Of a stretch of 59,032 bases of DNA, positions 1-11,219 are shown in pieces. The notes beneath the pieces are model-generated. The model ran no database searches. It saw only the letters and a list, made by a program, of their open reading frames with translations, and was not told the DNA's origin. Both the position numbers and the translations under genes were made by a program. Each line of letters opens with the position of its first letter. The first letter of the stretch is position 1. This DNA is from Melampsora larici-populina 98AG31 (lineage: Eukaryota; Basidiomycota; Pucciniomycetes; Pucciniales; Melampsoraceae): assembly GCF_000204055.1 (NCBI RefSeq), contig NW_006768810.1, forward strand, positions 44,395 through 103,426. The letters run 5' to 3'.

Positions 1-174
1 GATGCTTTTGCTGGAATCGCAAGATATTCTGCAGCAAAAGATCAAACAGGACTATTCAGTAACCCTTCATTGTGGCTGCCCCTGTCCCCAGGCAACTTTT
101 CTGTTTCTGACTGCGTCAAAACTCTGCGCGACGCGGGGAAGCAGCTAGGGAAGGATTATCATGAGATGAAATGA
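1..174 (+). CDS. 3' end of an unrecognised protein-coding gene (partial)
   Basis: Frame 1 is open from the first base of the window to a TGA at 172-174. It gives 57 residues starting DAFAGIARYSAAKD and ending GKQLGKDYHEMK. The start lies outside the window, so there is no Met. The peptide has mixed, protein-like composition with no low complexity, and GC is higher than in the following intergenic DNA, which favours a real last exon. I do not recognise the family. It has no obvious membrane segment. A chance open frame of this length at a window edge is possible but not the best explanation. Confidence 0.5.
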   Translation, partial: DAFAGIARYSAAKDQTGLFSNPSLWLPLSPGNFSVSDCVKTLRDAGKQLGKDYHEMK

Positions 175-754
175 AAACCAAACTGTTTAAAGCTTTCACA
201 TAGATTCCTATTGAAACAAATTGCCACATTGACCCACACAAACACCGATCATCCCAAGCAGATCTGATATCCTGTATGTCGATCAACTTATGAGCAGGTC
301 TCTGCCCTCATACGTTATTATAATCGGGTCTATACCCTTAGATGTTTCATCAGAATCTAAGCGCGACTCTTTGTAAAAACTGAACCGGCTAGGTCTTTGA
401 AAGTATTGTCTCGATATGAAGAATTGCGGTGACTCTAGGTAGCCTAGAACAAGTATCTATTCAAAGCCTGTGTATGTTCAGTGGCATACGTTTGTCGACA
501 ACCGAGGCCACAGTCAGTCTTGATGAAAAAGACTCAAACCCCTGATCTTTTGATTTCATCTAACTATCTATTGCTGATGATGTTCAACTGTTGCTAAATA
601 TAGCTGCCTTTGTAATATGGCTTAGATTAGCCTGATCAGCGCAGGGGTAGGACCTTTGTTGGTTCCGCCAAGATGAAAATGTTGAGTCAGAAAGTTGCCC
701 ATATCAGCATCACCTTTTTTGCCCATCAAACTAATCCCCAGAATTCTCTCACTC
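175..754. other. Intergenic stretch without a visible gene
   Basis: AT-rich DNA between the partial upstream gene and paralogue 1. The only structure I see is one diverged copy of the dispersed palindrome at 490-503. Short open frames overlapping 622-837 on the minus strand are antisense shadows of the first exon of the next gene. Confidence 0.6.
490..503. repeat. Dispersed palindrome, copy 1 (diverged)
   Basis: Reads GTTTGTCGACAACC, differing from the core CGGTTGTCGACAACCG in its left arm. It is intergenic, about 250 bases upstream of paralogue 1. Confidence 0.6.
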
Positions 755-2875
755 ATGAATACACACAAATTAGCTATGGAGCCAAATGAAGCGGGCAGTT
801 CATACTTGATGCACCTCGATCTAATCTCTAAAACCATCGAGGCCTGGTTACACTATATACCAATGACCGCCGGGCTGGCTGAATGCCTAGAAGCTGTCAC
901 GGCGCTTGCTGATAATGAAATGGAATGTATGTCACCCCCGGTGTTACTTGAGTTCTTCCAACTGACGCTCGTTTTCTGTGATTGTCATCTGGTTGTTGCG
1001 TCAATGATCTGCTTCATCAGCATTCAAAAAACTTACATCAAAATCAATCCACCTAGAACGTGTTTCCAAACAGGATGACTTGAAAACCAACACAGCCAAG
1101 CACAAAAGTAATATACTTCATACCCCATCAATGAGTTCATTTAAATCTCTAGCGACACTGGATATCTATATGACTCCACTGGACAAGGTGGACGATGCAC
1201 TCAGTGTGTCTGGAGCACTGCGCCATCTGGTCAACACTCAACAAGATACGTCTCCGACACTGAATATGCCCCAGACCAACAAAAGAGCTCGCACACCGGA
1301 CAAGAACATAAGGATCAATCGGTCTCCCCGCCGTTCTGCAAGGCTCTCTTGCTCCGCAAAGAAGGTTACTACTCAAAGGTTGGATCCATTTGCCTCTGAT
1401 GGACCATCAACCTCGGGATGTGTCAAAAGGCAAAAGACGCAAAGTTCTGATAGCCAAGAGGTTCATCATCCTACACACCGCTTGCCAACCGCCTCACCAT
1501 CTCCGAGTCAAAGCGCGAGAATTGTACCTCCCACACCGGAGGTTCATAGCTCAAACGTCCGATCTCAAGAAATCGAAAATACATTGAATCTATTGAGAAC
1601 CCGCAGTTCTCCACCATGTCCTTCTGTTGCTGATAAGTCCAACTCGCTTTGGAACCAAAAGATCGATCTACATCTCAGCGAATCTGTCAAAAAACGAACC
1701 ATTCTTGTCACCGAAGTTTCCGCGATACACAAGGCCTCACTTGTATTATTCAACACTTTGACAAAAGGCTCTTGCACTCAATTCGACCCAGATGAGTTGC
1801 TTTCTCATCCTGTGACCTTCAGCAGCACAGGAGAGCCACGCATCCGTGAGTGGTGCCGCAGGGCAGAAAGTGAGGCATCTCTGCATTGATCATCATGTTT
1901 TTTTCGTTGCTGATCATTTAAAACGTTCTTCTAGATGAAAAATTATTCACGACCAACAAGGGAACAATATGGTATCAGCCACAGATCTTCAATTTTCTCA
2001 CAATCTCAACTTCTTCGCCGCCAGTTGGAATTTTGATTCATGAGCGTTACCTGTGGGAGACAATCAAATTTTTTCACAAACCAAGTCCACATTTTCTCGA
2101 ACGGAGTATGCACTACGTCCTGGCAGCGCTTGTTCTGATAGGAACTGATGCAAACAGGATTCTCCCAGCCACTCAAATCCCTCACCAAGCAGCTATGTCT
2201 TCTGGGACCCGTAATGCTGTCACATGCTGGCACCACTTCAAAGAACTTTCCTCACTCCAATCAAATAAAATTGTAGATGAAAAATCGGCAACCCCCGGTG
2301 GCTGTATCGAGGATCTGGACCGGTTAATAATGTTGATCTACACAATGATTGAAACATTTACAAGCATATGGGCCTCAACAACCCTCGATGAAGAAATCTC
2401 AAGACTGACAAACCTCATAGCCAGTGCTGAATCACCCAAGTCCGCGGAGGCCCTCACGACACTGAAAGATGAGCTAACTGCAACTCGTAGTCAAATCGTC
2501 ATATCACCCAACAATCTCCCAGCGCTTGCGAGCTTTCTCTGTTGCGGCGTCAAAGGCTTGATGATTTTCCCCAAAGACAAACACACCTTTGGGCCTCTCC
2601 GTGCAATTAACTTCTTGCTTGTCACAGCTGATCTCACAAAGCAGGGCCAAACGGTAGAAGAACCGATCTGGAAAAGAACACAAGCATACATAGTGGACTT
2701 TATGAAAGGCGTGATTCAATCAAGCAGAGAATGGGTTCCATGCGAAGTCAATCGGTATCATCTGGCAAAGGCGCTGTTCCTTGATTTTTCAGATTTTTTT
2801 CTGGCGCGTGATATAAGAAAAATTCCGATACCAACAACAAGGAACTATAAGGTCTTGGACAAGGAATGTTCCTAA
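755..2875 (+). CDS. Rust-type orphan family, paralogue 1 (short form, 653 aa)
   Basis: Model: exons 755-926, 1021-1869 and 1935-2875 (1962 bases). Intron positions and phases match those of the paralogue at 41580-44874: first exon 172 bases and last exon 941 bases in both. The product has an N-terminal helical segment (residues about 1-57), a low-complexity Ser/Pro region with the basic motif RRSARLSC near residue 161, and a conserved C-terminal region (about 268-653) starting KIDLHLSESV. That region carries MHYVLAALVLIG, CIEDLDRL, GVKGLMIFP and NRYHLAKALFLDFSD. Compared with the other two copies it lacks the middle block containing GKFGVLGIVEWILDAREH. The C-terminal frame is intact, with no stop at the position broken in paralogue 2. 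Function is unknown. The basic motif could be a nuclear localisation or chromatin-type motif (inference). The upstream Met at 695 is less likely, because the paralogues align from about residue 1 of this start. Confidence 0.75.
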
Positions 2876-4777
2876 AGGTTGTGGGTTTGCAGTCATAAAG
2901 CAATGTGTAGAGTAGTTTTGCATGTAATATTCACCTTGAGATCATTTTGAGATGCTGGAACACAACAACTCTCATTCTTTGCTCGTGATTATGCTATCTT
3001 CTTCTTGGTTGTTTCTAATCCTGACTACTGTGTTTTTCTCAAAACTCTATCTTCTCCTGCATCATTTTGAATCTTCATCACTGTGTGCTTGTTGTTGGGC
3101 TATCTTACTCTTTGTTATTTTATGATAATCCTTACTGTACGCATGTATCGTTTTGTAGTTGGCAAACAAAAGTTTCAACATGCATCACAATCAGCAAACA
3201 ATTTTCTATGCATGTAGTGAGAATTTGCAAAAAGATAGGAAAGGAATGTTGGAGAATTCCATTCTCTTGTAATGTTGTCAAAACCATCAAGGATGAAAGG
3301 ACTCAATGGAGCTCAATGGTTAAAGACAAATCAACTCAAATTTGATTAAATATAGATTGTGGATTAGTAACAAGGATGATGTGAGAAGGAGATGTCTGGA
3401 TTGGGATTAAATCAAGTAGGTATTGTTTAGAATGTTAGAAGACTGTGTCTGTACTGGGATTAATTAGATAATGGTTGTGTTTTGTGTTGTGTTCATGAAA
3501 AATTGTCTCCTGTGTTGTTTCTCTCATGAACCCTCCACTGTCTCAAACTTAACTAAGTCCCTACGCGGACCTAACCACCATCTCCCGCGCACTGTCTCCT
3601 TTCACATCCTTTCCCCATCGAGGAAATTGATTTGAAAGGTAAGATTAAAAAAATCAATTGTCTTTTCTCTTATATTTAATGTGTTGATGTTACTAAAGTC
3701 TTTTATGATCACCTATACTTCGTTCATTGATATCTTTTTCTCTTTTCTTTACTTGTAGTTTTCCTATTCTTCTATCATCCTTGCTCCACCTCTAGGTTCG
3801 TCTACCTCGAGTGTAGAACTCGGTATTTCTGTTGTCAGCTGTTGCCTCATCAGCACAAGGCTGAGAGTATTCTTTCACCTTTATGAAGGTTCGTCTACCG
3901 GTTCACTGCGTCGAGCGTGCAAACCTCATTTTCTTACAACGAACCTTGACGATTTCTCGACTACCTGCCCAATACAACAACCCACTGTATATTGAGATGT
4001 TTGAAGACTTCTTAAGGAAAGAGAAAGAAAAACTGAATATAATCTTGAATTTGAAAAGATGCAAGGCCGGAGTGCTTACTTCTCAGTACTATGATTTTCC
4101 ATCAGTAAAATTGGTCCTCAGTATCTTCTGTGTGCCTATTCCTTTTGAGGCAACCTTTTAGCTTACCACATTAAACTTTATCAATATGTCAACAGGTTGA
4201 ACAACATCAATGATCAGACAAGGTTTAGATATGCAAACAAGAAGTAAGACTATTCAGAAATGCTGGAGTATGTTGACCAGCACTGATAGTGATTTAAATT
4301 TATAATCTTGAGAAGTAAATTAATCCCCAAATTACGAGACTTTCTTTTGCAAGATAATGATGACAAGGAAATCAATGAGCATCACAACACTAGTTTTTGC
4401 TATTGACCACCCTTTTCCCTGTTGGGCTATTTCCAAGTTTTGTCTGAAAGATTTACATAGTCCAATGAAAAAACTCTCATGTCTTCAAAACACTCATTGA
4501 ATCTTCTCTTATGTTTTTCCATATTTGCTTCAGATATGCACATATTTGTTTGTAATTATCTATGAACTTTGGCGATTTTTTTGGGGCAGCATGAAATATC
4601 ACTAGTAGGGTCTGTTTAGCCCGTTAGAATGTATGCATATCTAGCTTTGGGCTGACTTCCACCTTGATCAAGTTTACCAAAAGCTCATCTACATTTTCAT
4701 CACCAAATCTTTTGAACAAAATTCACTTGAAGGAAAGTTGCAAAAAGTAGCCAGAGCGGAACTATAGTTACACTATA
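2876..4777. other. About 1.9 kb without a convincing gene
   Basis: T-rich intergenic DNA. A 92-codon open frame with a real ATG at 3883-4161 has no supporting splice sites or recognisable domain, and I do not call it. The phrase GGTTCGTCTACC occurs at about 3796 and again at about 3888, near CTCGAG/GTCGAG, suggesting a short local duplication or an old transposon leader. No other structure seen. Confidence 0.5.
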
Positions 4778-5569
4778 TCACTGAGCAATCATTGCAAAAA
4801 GAAAAAAGACACCACAGCACAGCCAACAGATAGCCATGTAACAGGAACGAAAGCCTTGCAAGTTGATGGAATAGGCTAACAAACGTCAAGGGAAGTTATT
4901 TGGATTTTCAGCCCGATGAAAATGCGCGATGCGGAAGGAATTTATATGCCACGTACAAAATTTATTCTCCAGGGTTGAGTATTGTATTTCGAGCGCTTGG
5001 AGAGTTTCGTGAATAATCAGATACTTTTCCTGCATGAGAGCAAGGTTTTCACGCCCCATCCGTTGAAAATACCAAACATCATCAAGAAGGTTTTCTGCCA
5101 TGTCAGAGATTTGTGAAGTCCTCTTTTCCAAGAGGTCTAGGTGTTGTCTTGTTTGTTGGACATCAAGAAGAATATCACTGAGCCCCTGTGATGCTGCTCT
5201 CCAATTTTCTGACAGATGATGAAAGGAAAGCATTCAATATTGAAATACATCAGGGACATAGATGACAAATCCGCGGTATCGCTTACTTGCATTGTCACAA
5301 GCCTCCATCTCCACCCGGGTCCGTATATGGGATAATTCCGCTTGTGAATGTTTCACTAGACCGTGAAAAATTGATGTCTGTTGCTTAATTGAATCAAGCA
5401 CAAATTCTGGGGGAAAACTATTCAGTGACACATAGGTGAACAGGCAAGAAATATTCTAACCTTTGAGTGCTCCACTTGTCTCTAGAGAGATCCCTGATAG
5501 ACTTCGATCAACAGAAGCTGCGGTTGCTGTGGGCTTCACAGTGACCACTGCAGAGGAATTGGGCTCCAT
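4778..5569 (-). CDS. Small tail-anchored coiled-coil protein (192 aa)
   Basis: Model on the minus strand: exons 5569-5461, 5406-5287, 5208-4957 and 4875-4778 (579 bases). All three introns are phase 1 with GT donors (GTTAGA, GTAAGC, GTACGT). The product has a polar Ser/Thr N terminus, then about 110 residues of amphipathic helix (for example VQQTRQHLDLLEKRTSQ and LALMQEKYLIIHETLQAL). It ends in a hydrophobic segment, MAICWLCCGVFFLFAMIAQ, directly before the stop. That is the layout of a tail-anchored, SNARE-like or organelle-surface coiled-coil protein, but no family is recognised. Stopping in the third exon would lose the anchor. I prefer the four-exon model because the terminal intron has a good donor and the added exon gives a clean TM helix. 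Confidence 0.7.
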
Positions 5570-5980
5570 TCTCTCTTAAGTTTTAGCAATCTAACGTCTA
5601 CGGTCTCCTTTGAACAAAATCGAATTGAAAGATAAGGTAGAATACTTTGTGCTGAAGATTGTGATAGAAACACTGGAGACTGTCAGAAGGCGGTATATAT
5701 ATACCAAATATGCGCTAAGGCTTGGGTTGATGAAGATGGTTCAGCGCTACCTTGACTTTTGAACGGAAGATGAGCCGTATGTCAGGGGCTTATTGCTTTA
5801 TTGAAGGCCAATTCTCTTGAGGGACTTCTAGTCATTTAGAACACCTTTGTGTGCGCCCCCATTATCCCTTGGAATTATTTCCTGCTGAGCTTTGCAAAGA
5901 CTTGAAGACTGGGCATCTCGAGTTAAGCCAATAATGTGGGAACAACCTCTCGGTGATTCTCAAACTACCTGTTCATAAAA
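5570..5980. promoter_or_regulatory. Divergent intergenic region with a TATA-like palindrome
   Basis: These 411 bases separate the minus-strand gene starting at 5569 and the plus-strand gene starting at 5981, so they must hold both promoters. The palindrome GGTATATATATACC at 5692-5705 lies about 123 bases upstream of the minus-strand start, a plausible TATA element for that gene. Shared control of the pair is inference. Confidence 0.4.
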
Positions 5981-6843
5981 ATGAGTCAGGTGAGAGAAGG
6001 TATGTAATGAGAATGTTTGGGAATATTTCTGCCACAGTCCCTTTGTTATTTCAACTGTGTATCTGAACACATATGTAAAGTAGTAATTCGAATCCTGAAA
6101 CTGCTCTTGCGGCTCAGGATTTGGTTCAACCGATGCTTACCCAACTGATGATGCACATTACCAAAGGAACTCTTGGCTCTCATACTTTAACAGGTGAGAA
6201 CTGCTTTCATAGCGGCTCAGATATTTACTGATACATATCATTCCTCCCTCACTTATCCCTCAGCAAGCGACCCAATAGTCATGAAGAACCGTAAGCTCCC
6301 ATCCAAGGCTAGCAAACAAAACACCAACGGTCGGTTCCCAAATTTGTAATCAACAGAGTTTGTTACAGTAATGCTAACGAGACTTTCTCCCCTTGTGGTG
6401 TTTCATTTTACACCTGTACTCATCGGCGGTCAACAGGAGACTCTACAACAGTGCTAGTCCAGCGCAAAATCGATCCCTTGGAGACATCCAAACACAAATG
6501 TGAGGCACATTACATTAAACTTGATGCGCAGGACAGGAGCACTTACTTTGCACCAGTAGGGAAATTTGTCTTTCTAAAGTTTCTTCGTATTGCCATAGCT
6601 TGTCTTTTGTTGGCAATGCTAGTGGAAATTTGGATCAATGACAAACTGCCAAGCCTTCACGAATTGTGGCCTTTCACCATCTTTCTCCACAATTCAGGCT
6701 TGACAACGGCCTGGAACGATTCCTGTGCCGGGTTAAACACGCAGTTTGAGACCTGGTTTGAAATAATCGCCCCCGACAACCTGTGCAAGGAGGTGGTTCA
6801 ATCGGTGTTGGTGATATTATATATAGCGGCTTACTTTTTGTAA
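5981..6843 (+). CDS. Small two-TM membrane protein (172 aa)
   Basis: Model: exons 5981-5989 (only ATG AGT CAG), 6118-6193, 6264-6290 and 6437-6843 (519 bases), intron phases 0, 1, 1. The frame is continuous through two very small exons, which supports the model. The product has a soluble N-terminal part of about 80 residues, a hydrophobic helix FLRIAIACLLLAMLVEIWI near the middle, a loop of about 50 residues with two Cys, and a second hydrophobic segment VVQSVLVILYIAAYFL ending at the stop. This fits a hairpin membrane protein with both ends on the same side. No family recognised. It is divergent from the tail-anchored gene at 4778-5569 and followed by another membrane-anchored gene at 7238. 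Confidence 0.7.
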
Positions 6844-7237
6844 ACACTGGAAACAAACAGAATTCAGAATAATTATATCCATTACAGAGTGTATTTTCCA
6901 ACGCGTTCAAATTTGGTTTGGAAAAACAGAAGGGCGTGAATCACAAATAGAAAGACGTAGACATCCAACTGACGCATATAAATGCCCTGATAGCAGAGTT
7001 ATGGGTCCCGACTCACACGAGTGGTGGCTTAGTAATTGGCAAATCTTACCGTAGTTTAGGTAAGGTGATACAAATGTGATGGAACTTCTAAGAAGACGGA
7101 AGCTAAGACAAAGGATTTAGTGAGGATCACGACCCACATGTGCATGTCCCCAAGTGAAGGCCAAGCTGCGCTGATTTGCTAATAATCTCTGACTTCGATT
7201 ATTGAAGATTGATCTCCGCTCCGCAGAAGACCACAAG

Positions 7238-8439
7238 ATGTCGAATGACACGCAGTGTCTTCGACTCAACAGGCCAAAGCCGCCCGCATACCACCGATTT
7301 CCTCCCCCAAGCTCTAGCTCATCAGAAGATATCTCCTCAACCTCAGAAGACTACGAGAGACTTGCCAACCAGGTCACGATACTTTCCACCAGCTTGTCAC
7401 AGATGGAGAAGTTTTCAAGAATAGAGATTGAAGATGTTTTGTTGAAGATAGATAACCTGAAGCAGGATGTTGCTATCCACGGAGACAATTTTACACGACA
7501 AAATACAACCTTGATTGATGAAATTGGCGATTTGAAAGCACAGTTCCAAAACTTTCAAGATGGCTTGGAATGTCGTTCAAGATTGAAAAAAAGGATTGGA
7601 TTGTTGGAGTCCAACATGAAAGAAGTGCGAAAGGAACTGGAAGACCATTTTGAAGGATGTTCTCTTACTGACTTACGGGTGAAAGAGAGCATGAAAACGA
7701 TCAGGGGTGAGTCAGAAATTTCTATTGCACCATTTTGCAGCTATCTGAGATCAAGTTTTTGTTGCATCCTCAGAGCGCTGTAGATGTGCCGATCAAGAGC
7801 CCAGAGACTCACGATTCCAAATTGTTACCACAGATGGTGATGACGTCCGCAACATATTGATAGACATGGCTACCTTTCACAAACACGTCAGGTGTTGGTT
7901 GAAGAACGTCAAAGGTTGATGGTTTTCTTTTTTGCATTCATGCATGCAGCTGACAAGATGTTATCCACAGAATGGGATGAGACACTACTGCAACTGGCAC
8001 TCTTACATGAAAGGAACTGGCTGGATTGCAGACTTGACTTGGCGGAGCTTTTACAAGATGCTAGAGGTAATTACCCATCACGGATATTTGCACAACCCTA
8101 AAAGTCCCCCAAGCTGATAACAACTTGCTTCAACTGTCTTGCTAAGAGGATCGTACCCGAGCTTCAGCTGAGCGTGAAGCAACTCAAGAGGCATTGGGGC
8201 TCATGAATTCGACATTGTCAACATGTCTCGATACACCATGCACTCACCGATTACCCAGTGAGATCAAGGAAATGTCTCTGAATCAACAAATCAACATCAG
8301 TTCCCTCGAAACCCCATATCGAGTGTTTCTTTGGCTGGCTGGAATTTTACTTATAGTGGTCAACAGTTATTTATTTTTCCAAATTAATGCATTGTCAACC
8401 ATCGTTGATGCCCCCACTCAAAGGAGTCAATATATGTAA
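7238..8439 (+). CDS. C-terminally anchored coiled-coil protein (327 aa)
   Basis: Model: exons 7238-7706, 7774-7886, 7958-8066 and 8147-8439 (984 bases). The second intron uses a GTCAGG donor and an AAG acceptor and is the least certain; similar sites recur in the gene at 35081-40086. Order: a Pro/Ser-rich head (PPPSSSSSEDISS), a long heptad-like helix (residues about 45-160), a second helical region, then a hydrophobic anchor VFLWLAGILLIVVNSYLFF about 19 residues from the C terminus. The architecture resembles the gene at 4778-5569 (head, coiled coil, C-terminal TM) without clear sequence similarity. The first ATG after the upstream stop is used. Function unknown; an organelle- or nuclear-envelope-anchored scaffold is one possibility (inference). 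Confidence 0.65.
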
Positions 8440-8732
8440 TGCAAATCTCAGATGCTTCAGGAATTCAAGGTCACTTATTCCTGCCATTAGATGCTCACTC
8501 TTCCTCACTATTAACTGGGTGTGCTATGTGAATTACTGTGATACAGACTGAACAAATGAAGGTACTCACTATATAAATGTACATAGTTTCTCTACAGCTA
8601 CGTTTTCGAGAGTTTGCTTCAATTCATCTCTCCGCACAAGTAGCTAAAAGTGCCATTTTGACTCTATGTTTCATAACGTACAATGTAGCGGTACATAGCT
8701 ACTTTGAACCAAAACTCTTCCCCATCTACATA

Positions 8733-8782
8733 AGTGGCTCTCGAACCAGACTTTTGAAACCGGGTCTGGTTTGAGAGCCACT
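8733..8782. repeat. Inverted repeat, 19-base arms
   Basis: AGTGGCTCTCGAACCAGAC at 8733-8751 pairs with GTCTGGTTTGAGAGCCACT at 8764-8782 with one mismatch (G-T if RNA), across a 12-base loop. It could be a foldback or MITE core, a gene-end structure or a small-RNA hairpin. Confidence 0.7.
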
Positions 8783-8852
8783 ATAGCCCCTTATTTTTAT
8801 ATGACCAGACAAGATGTCACAACCAAATTGTGACCTCACATATGTCTGGGGG

Positions 8853-8868
8853 CGGTTGTCGACAAACG
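8853..8868. repeat. Dispersed palindrome, copy 2
   Basis: Reads CGGTTGTCGACAAACG, one change from the core. It is part of a locally duplicated unit of about 85 bases with the copy at 9007. Confidence 0.7.
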
Positions 8869-9006
8869 AAAGACCTATGTAGAGGTGTCCTGTCAAGGTG
8901 TGCAGTTGCTTTCAAGATGGCTAGGGCTGAATTAATTTGTGGTGATAGCCACTGTACTGACGTGAAGCGGCAAGATGTCACATGCAGATTGTGATATGTC
9001 TGGGAG

Positions 9007-9022
9007 CGGTTGTCAACAACCG
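9007..9022. repeat. Dispersed palindrome, copy 3
   Basis: Reads CGGTTGTCAACAACCG. The central CG has become CA, a CpG-type transition. Confidence 0.7.
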
Positions 9023-9708
9023 AAGGCCCTCCTAGAGGTCTCATGTCAAGGAGTGGAGCCCAATTATGAAGAATGGCGATATGTTTCAATTGTTTTGTAC
9101 AATATCGCCCGACTTTAAAGAATCACTTTTCATCATTCAGTCCTTCATGTAGATGTTTTAGAATAATATCTTCAATTCTTGTCATCAATTTGCACTAGTT
9201 CTTTTTATCGGCTGACTGTTCCAAGTTACCCAATTGCGCATTACTTGATTGATCTAGGTAAGAAAATCTCCAGGCTTACAGTAAGTCAGGTTCTTGGACT
9301 TTCTCCATCGGATTAAGCTAATGGGGCCTACGTGGCCAGTGCCCTTTGGAAAGGGGGCCTTCAACCATTTTTTCAACCATTTTTGAATGCAGTCACACAT
9401 CTCGAGATTTCTTCTGCCGGTTTCTATTCTGCGGGTATAGAGGACAGGTGAAAGGTGAATAATCGCAAAGGTGGGGATAAGTTTATGAAGATCACCTTTA
9501 ATTCAGCCTATACATCAGAGGGCTCACCCTTTCTGATGCGATTAATATCTGTGGTGGTTTTTAGAAAGTCCCCTCGGCCACCTGTATGCATCATTACCTT
9601 TCTAGTATCAGTGGGGTTGTCTCAAGTGATACTCCTTCTTGTGAGTTCTCCTCTCAACGCGGACCGGAGTAACAAAGGCACAAAAATATCATCATTTCAC
9701 GTGTTTCC

Positions 9709-9985
9709 TACGGAATGCGACATGTGCCAAAGTGACAACTTGAAATTTCAATTTTTGAAATTTCAGAATCCCCGGGTCAGAAACTGACAAAACTGGATTA
9801 AACATCGGATTTAACTCAAATACTGGTCTGAAACCCCCTGTATTTGGGATGAAACCGTACTTTTTGCCAGTTTTTACTGGTTTCCAAACCACTACCCTGA
9901 ACTTGACTGCTGAGTTGGCACTTTGGCACAAATAATACGCAAAAATTTCAAAAAATCGAATTTCAACATTACAAATTTGACAGTA
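9709..9985 (+). repeat. Left terminal inverted repeat arm
   Basis: Left arm of the element at 9703-11152. It starts TACGGAATGCGACATGTGCC and contains the internal palindrome TTGAAATTTCAATTTTTGAA near 9740. Confidence 0.8.
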
Positions 9986-10869
9986 AACAAAAAATGTCCA
10001 CACAGAAAGAAAACAAGTGTAAAACTCAGTTTGGAATTGGCAAGAGCATCATGATGTAGTTGTGAGTACTGATGCATATTGTTTCCTTGATACTATATCT
10101 TCTTCTTATTTTATTTCCGCTGCAGCCTTCATAGTAGCTAAAACGCTTGCAGCTGGGGTATCATTGGTGTACCTCAAATTGGGTATCAAACCTCTGACAC
10201 CACCAATTATAAGAGATCCTAAACATCCCCAAGAAAATCTGGAGTTTTCTACCAGTTTGATCTGCACATTCAGAGCGGAATGAAGATCCTTCTCTTCCTT
10301 CCGGTTCGACACTTCTACGGCTCCAGTTGATCGACTGAAGCTGCAGACCACCTAGCTACAGACCACCTAAGGCTAGGTGGTCCGTCTATCACACTTGGAC
10401 CACCTAGTGTTAGGCGGTCTGAAGCTCCAGTCGATCGACTGGAGCTCCAGATCACTTAAGGCTACGTGGTCCTTCTATTAAAGTTGGACCACCTAGTTTG
10501 AGGTGGTCTACAGCTCCAGTCGATTCGCTGGAGCGTGAGCGAGTGGTACTGATATAAATGTACCACTGGTACCGTGGTCTGGAGCTCCAGTCGATCAACT
10601 GGAGCTTGAGCCCACTTAAGGCTAGGTGGTCCTTCTGTGAAAGTGGGACCACCTAGTGTTAAGTTCTTGATTGAATTGAGATTGAGCCAGCGGTATTTAT
10701 ACTGTGAAAGAGAGACCACCTAGGCTGAGGTGCCCTATTTCTCTAGTCCAATGACTGAACCAGTGGGTAAGACATGGCTAGGTGGACTATGAATTGTGGA
10801 AACAGTAGGTTTTGGCTGCTACAGTTGTCTGATGGTACCGGATAGGTTTTGAGTTTTGTCCCTGTTCAA

Positions 10870-11146
10870 GTTTGTGAAATTTGTAATGTTGAAATATGAT
10901 GTTTTGAAATTTTCGTGTATTATTTGTGCCAAAGTGCCAAATCCGCGGTCAAACTCAGGGTTGTGGTTTGGGAACTGGTGAAAACTGGCAGGAAGTATGG
11001 TTTTATTCCAAATACAAGGGGTTTCAGACCAGTATTTGAGTTAAATCTGATGTTTCATCCAGTTTTGTCAGTTTCTGACCCGGGAATTCTGAAATTTCAA
11101 TTTTTGAAATTTCAAGTTGTCACTTTGGCACATGTCGCATTCCGTA
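10870..11146 (-). repeat. Right terminal inverted repeat arm
   Basis: Inverted partner of 9709-9985. Landmarks such as TTTGTGCCAAAGTGCCAA (about 10924) and the AATTTCAATTTTTGAAATTT block near 11092 pair with the left arm. The arms differ at many single sites, so the insertion is not very recent. Confidence 0.8.
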
Positions 11147-11219
11147 GTTTCCTCAACCGACCTTCTGGTTGACTAGAACCCTCCTCCGCCGTTCCCAAAA
11201 TCAGGAGTCATATCCAATA

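Larger units (their letters stand above)
8440..9702. other. Intergenic DNA with a hairpin and a duplicated palindrome unit
   Basis: No gene seen. It holds a strong inverted repeat (8733-8782) and a local duplication of about 85 bases (about 8812-8900 and 8968-9050). Each copy of that duplication carries one dispersed palindrome. Confidence 0.55.
9703..11152. mobile_element. Non-autonomous DNA transposon with long terminal inverted repeats
   Basis: The sequence from TACGGAATGCGACATG (9709) through about 9985 reappears inverted from about 10870 to 11146, ending CGCATTCCGTA, with many scattered substitutions. Immediately outside both ends is GTTTCC (9703-9708 and 11147-11152), a 6-base target-site duplication. 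The interior (about 9986-10869) codes for nothing convincing. It is built from repeated and inverted CCACCTAG / CTAGGTGG and AGCTCCAGTCGATCGACTGG blocks between about 10310 and 10790. Open frames in the arms are inverted images of one another and are not genes. The superfamily is uncertain: long arms suggest Mutator-like or foldback, but a 6-base duplication is unusual for Mutator. It lies 68 bases upstream of the next gene's start, so it may supply part of that promoter. Confidence 0.8.

Noticed and set aside
3883..4161. 92-codon frame with ATG
   Set aside because: No splice neighbours, no recognisable motif, and AT-rich surroundings; possibly an old transposon leader.
6674..6910. Minus-strand Arg/Pro-rich frame
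   Set aside because: Antisense to the last exon of the two-TM protein, which has a consistent four-exon model.
9455..9787. Open frame of 110 codons on the plus strand running into the left arm of the transposon
   Set aside because: No ATG, and half of it is inverted-repeat sequence that also gives open frames in the other arm (9692-10003, 10915-11172). These are mirror images of one another, not genes.
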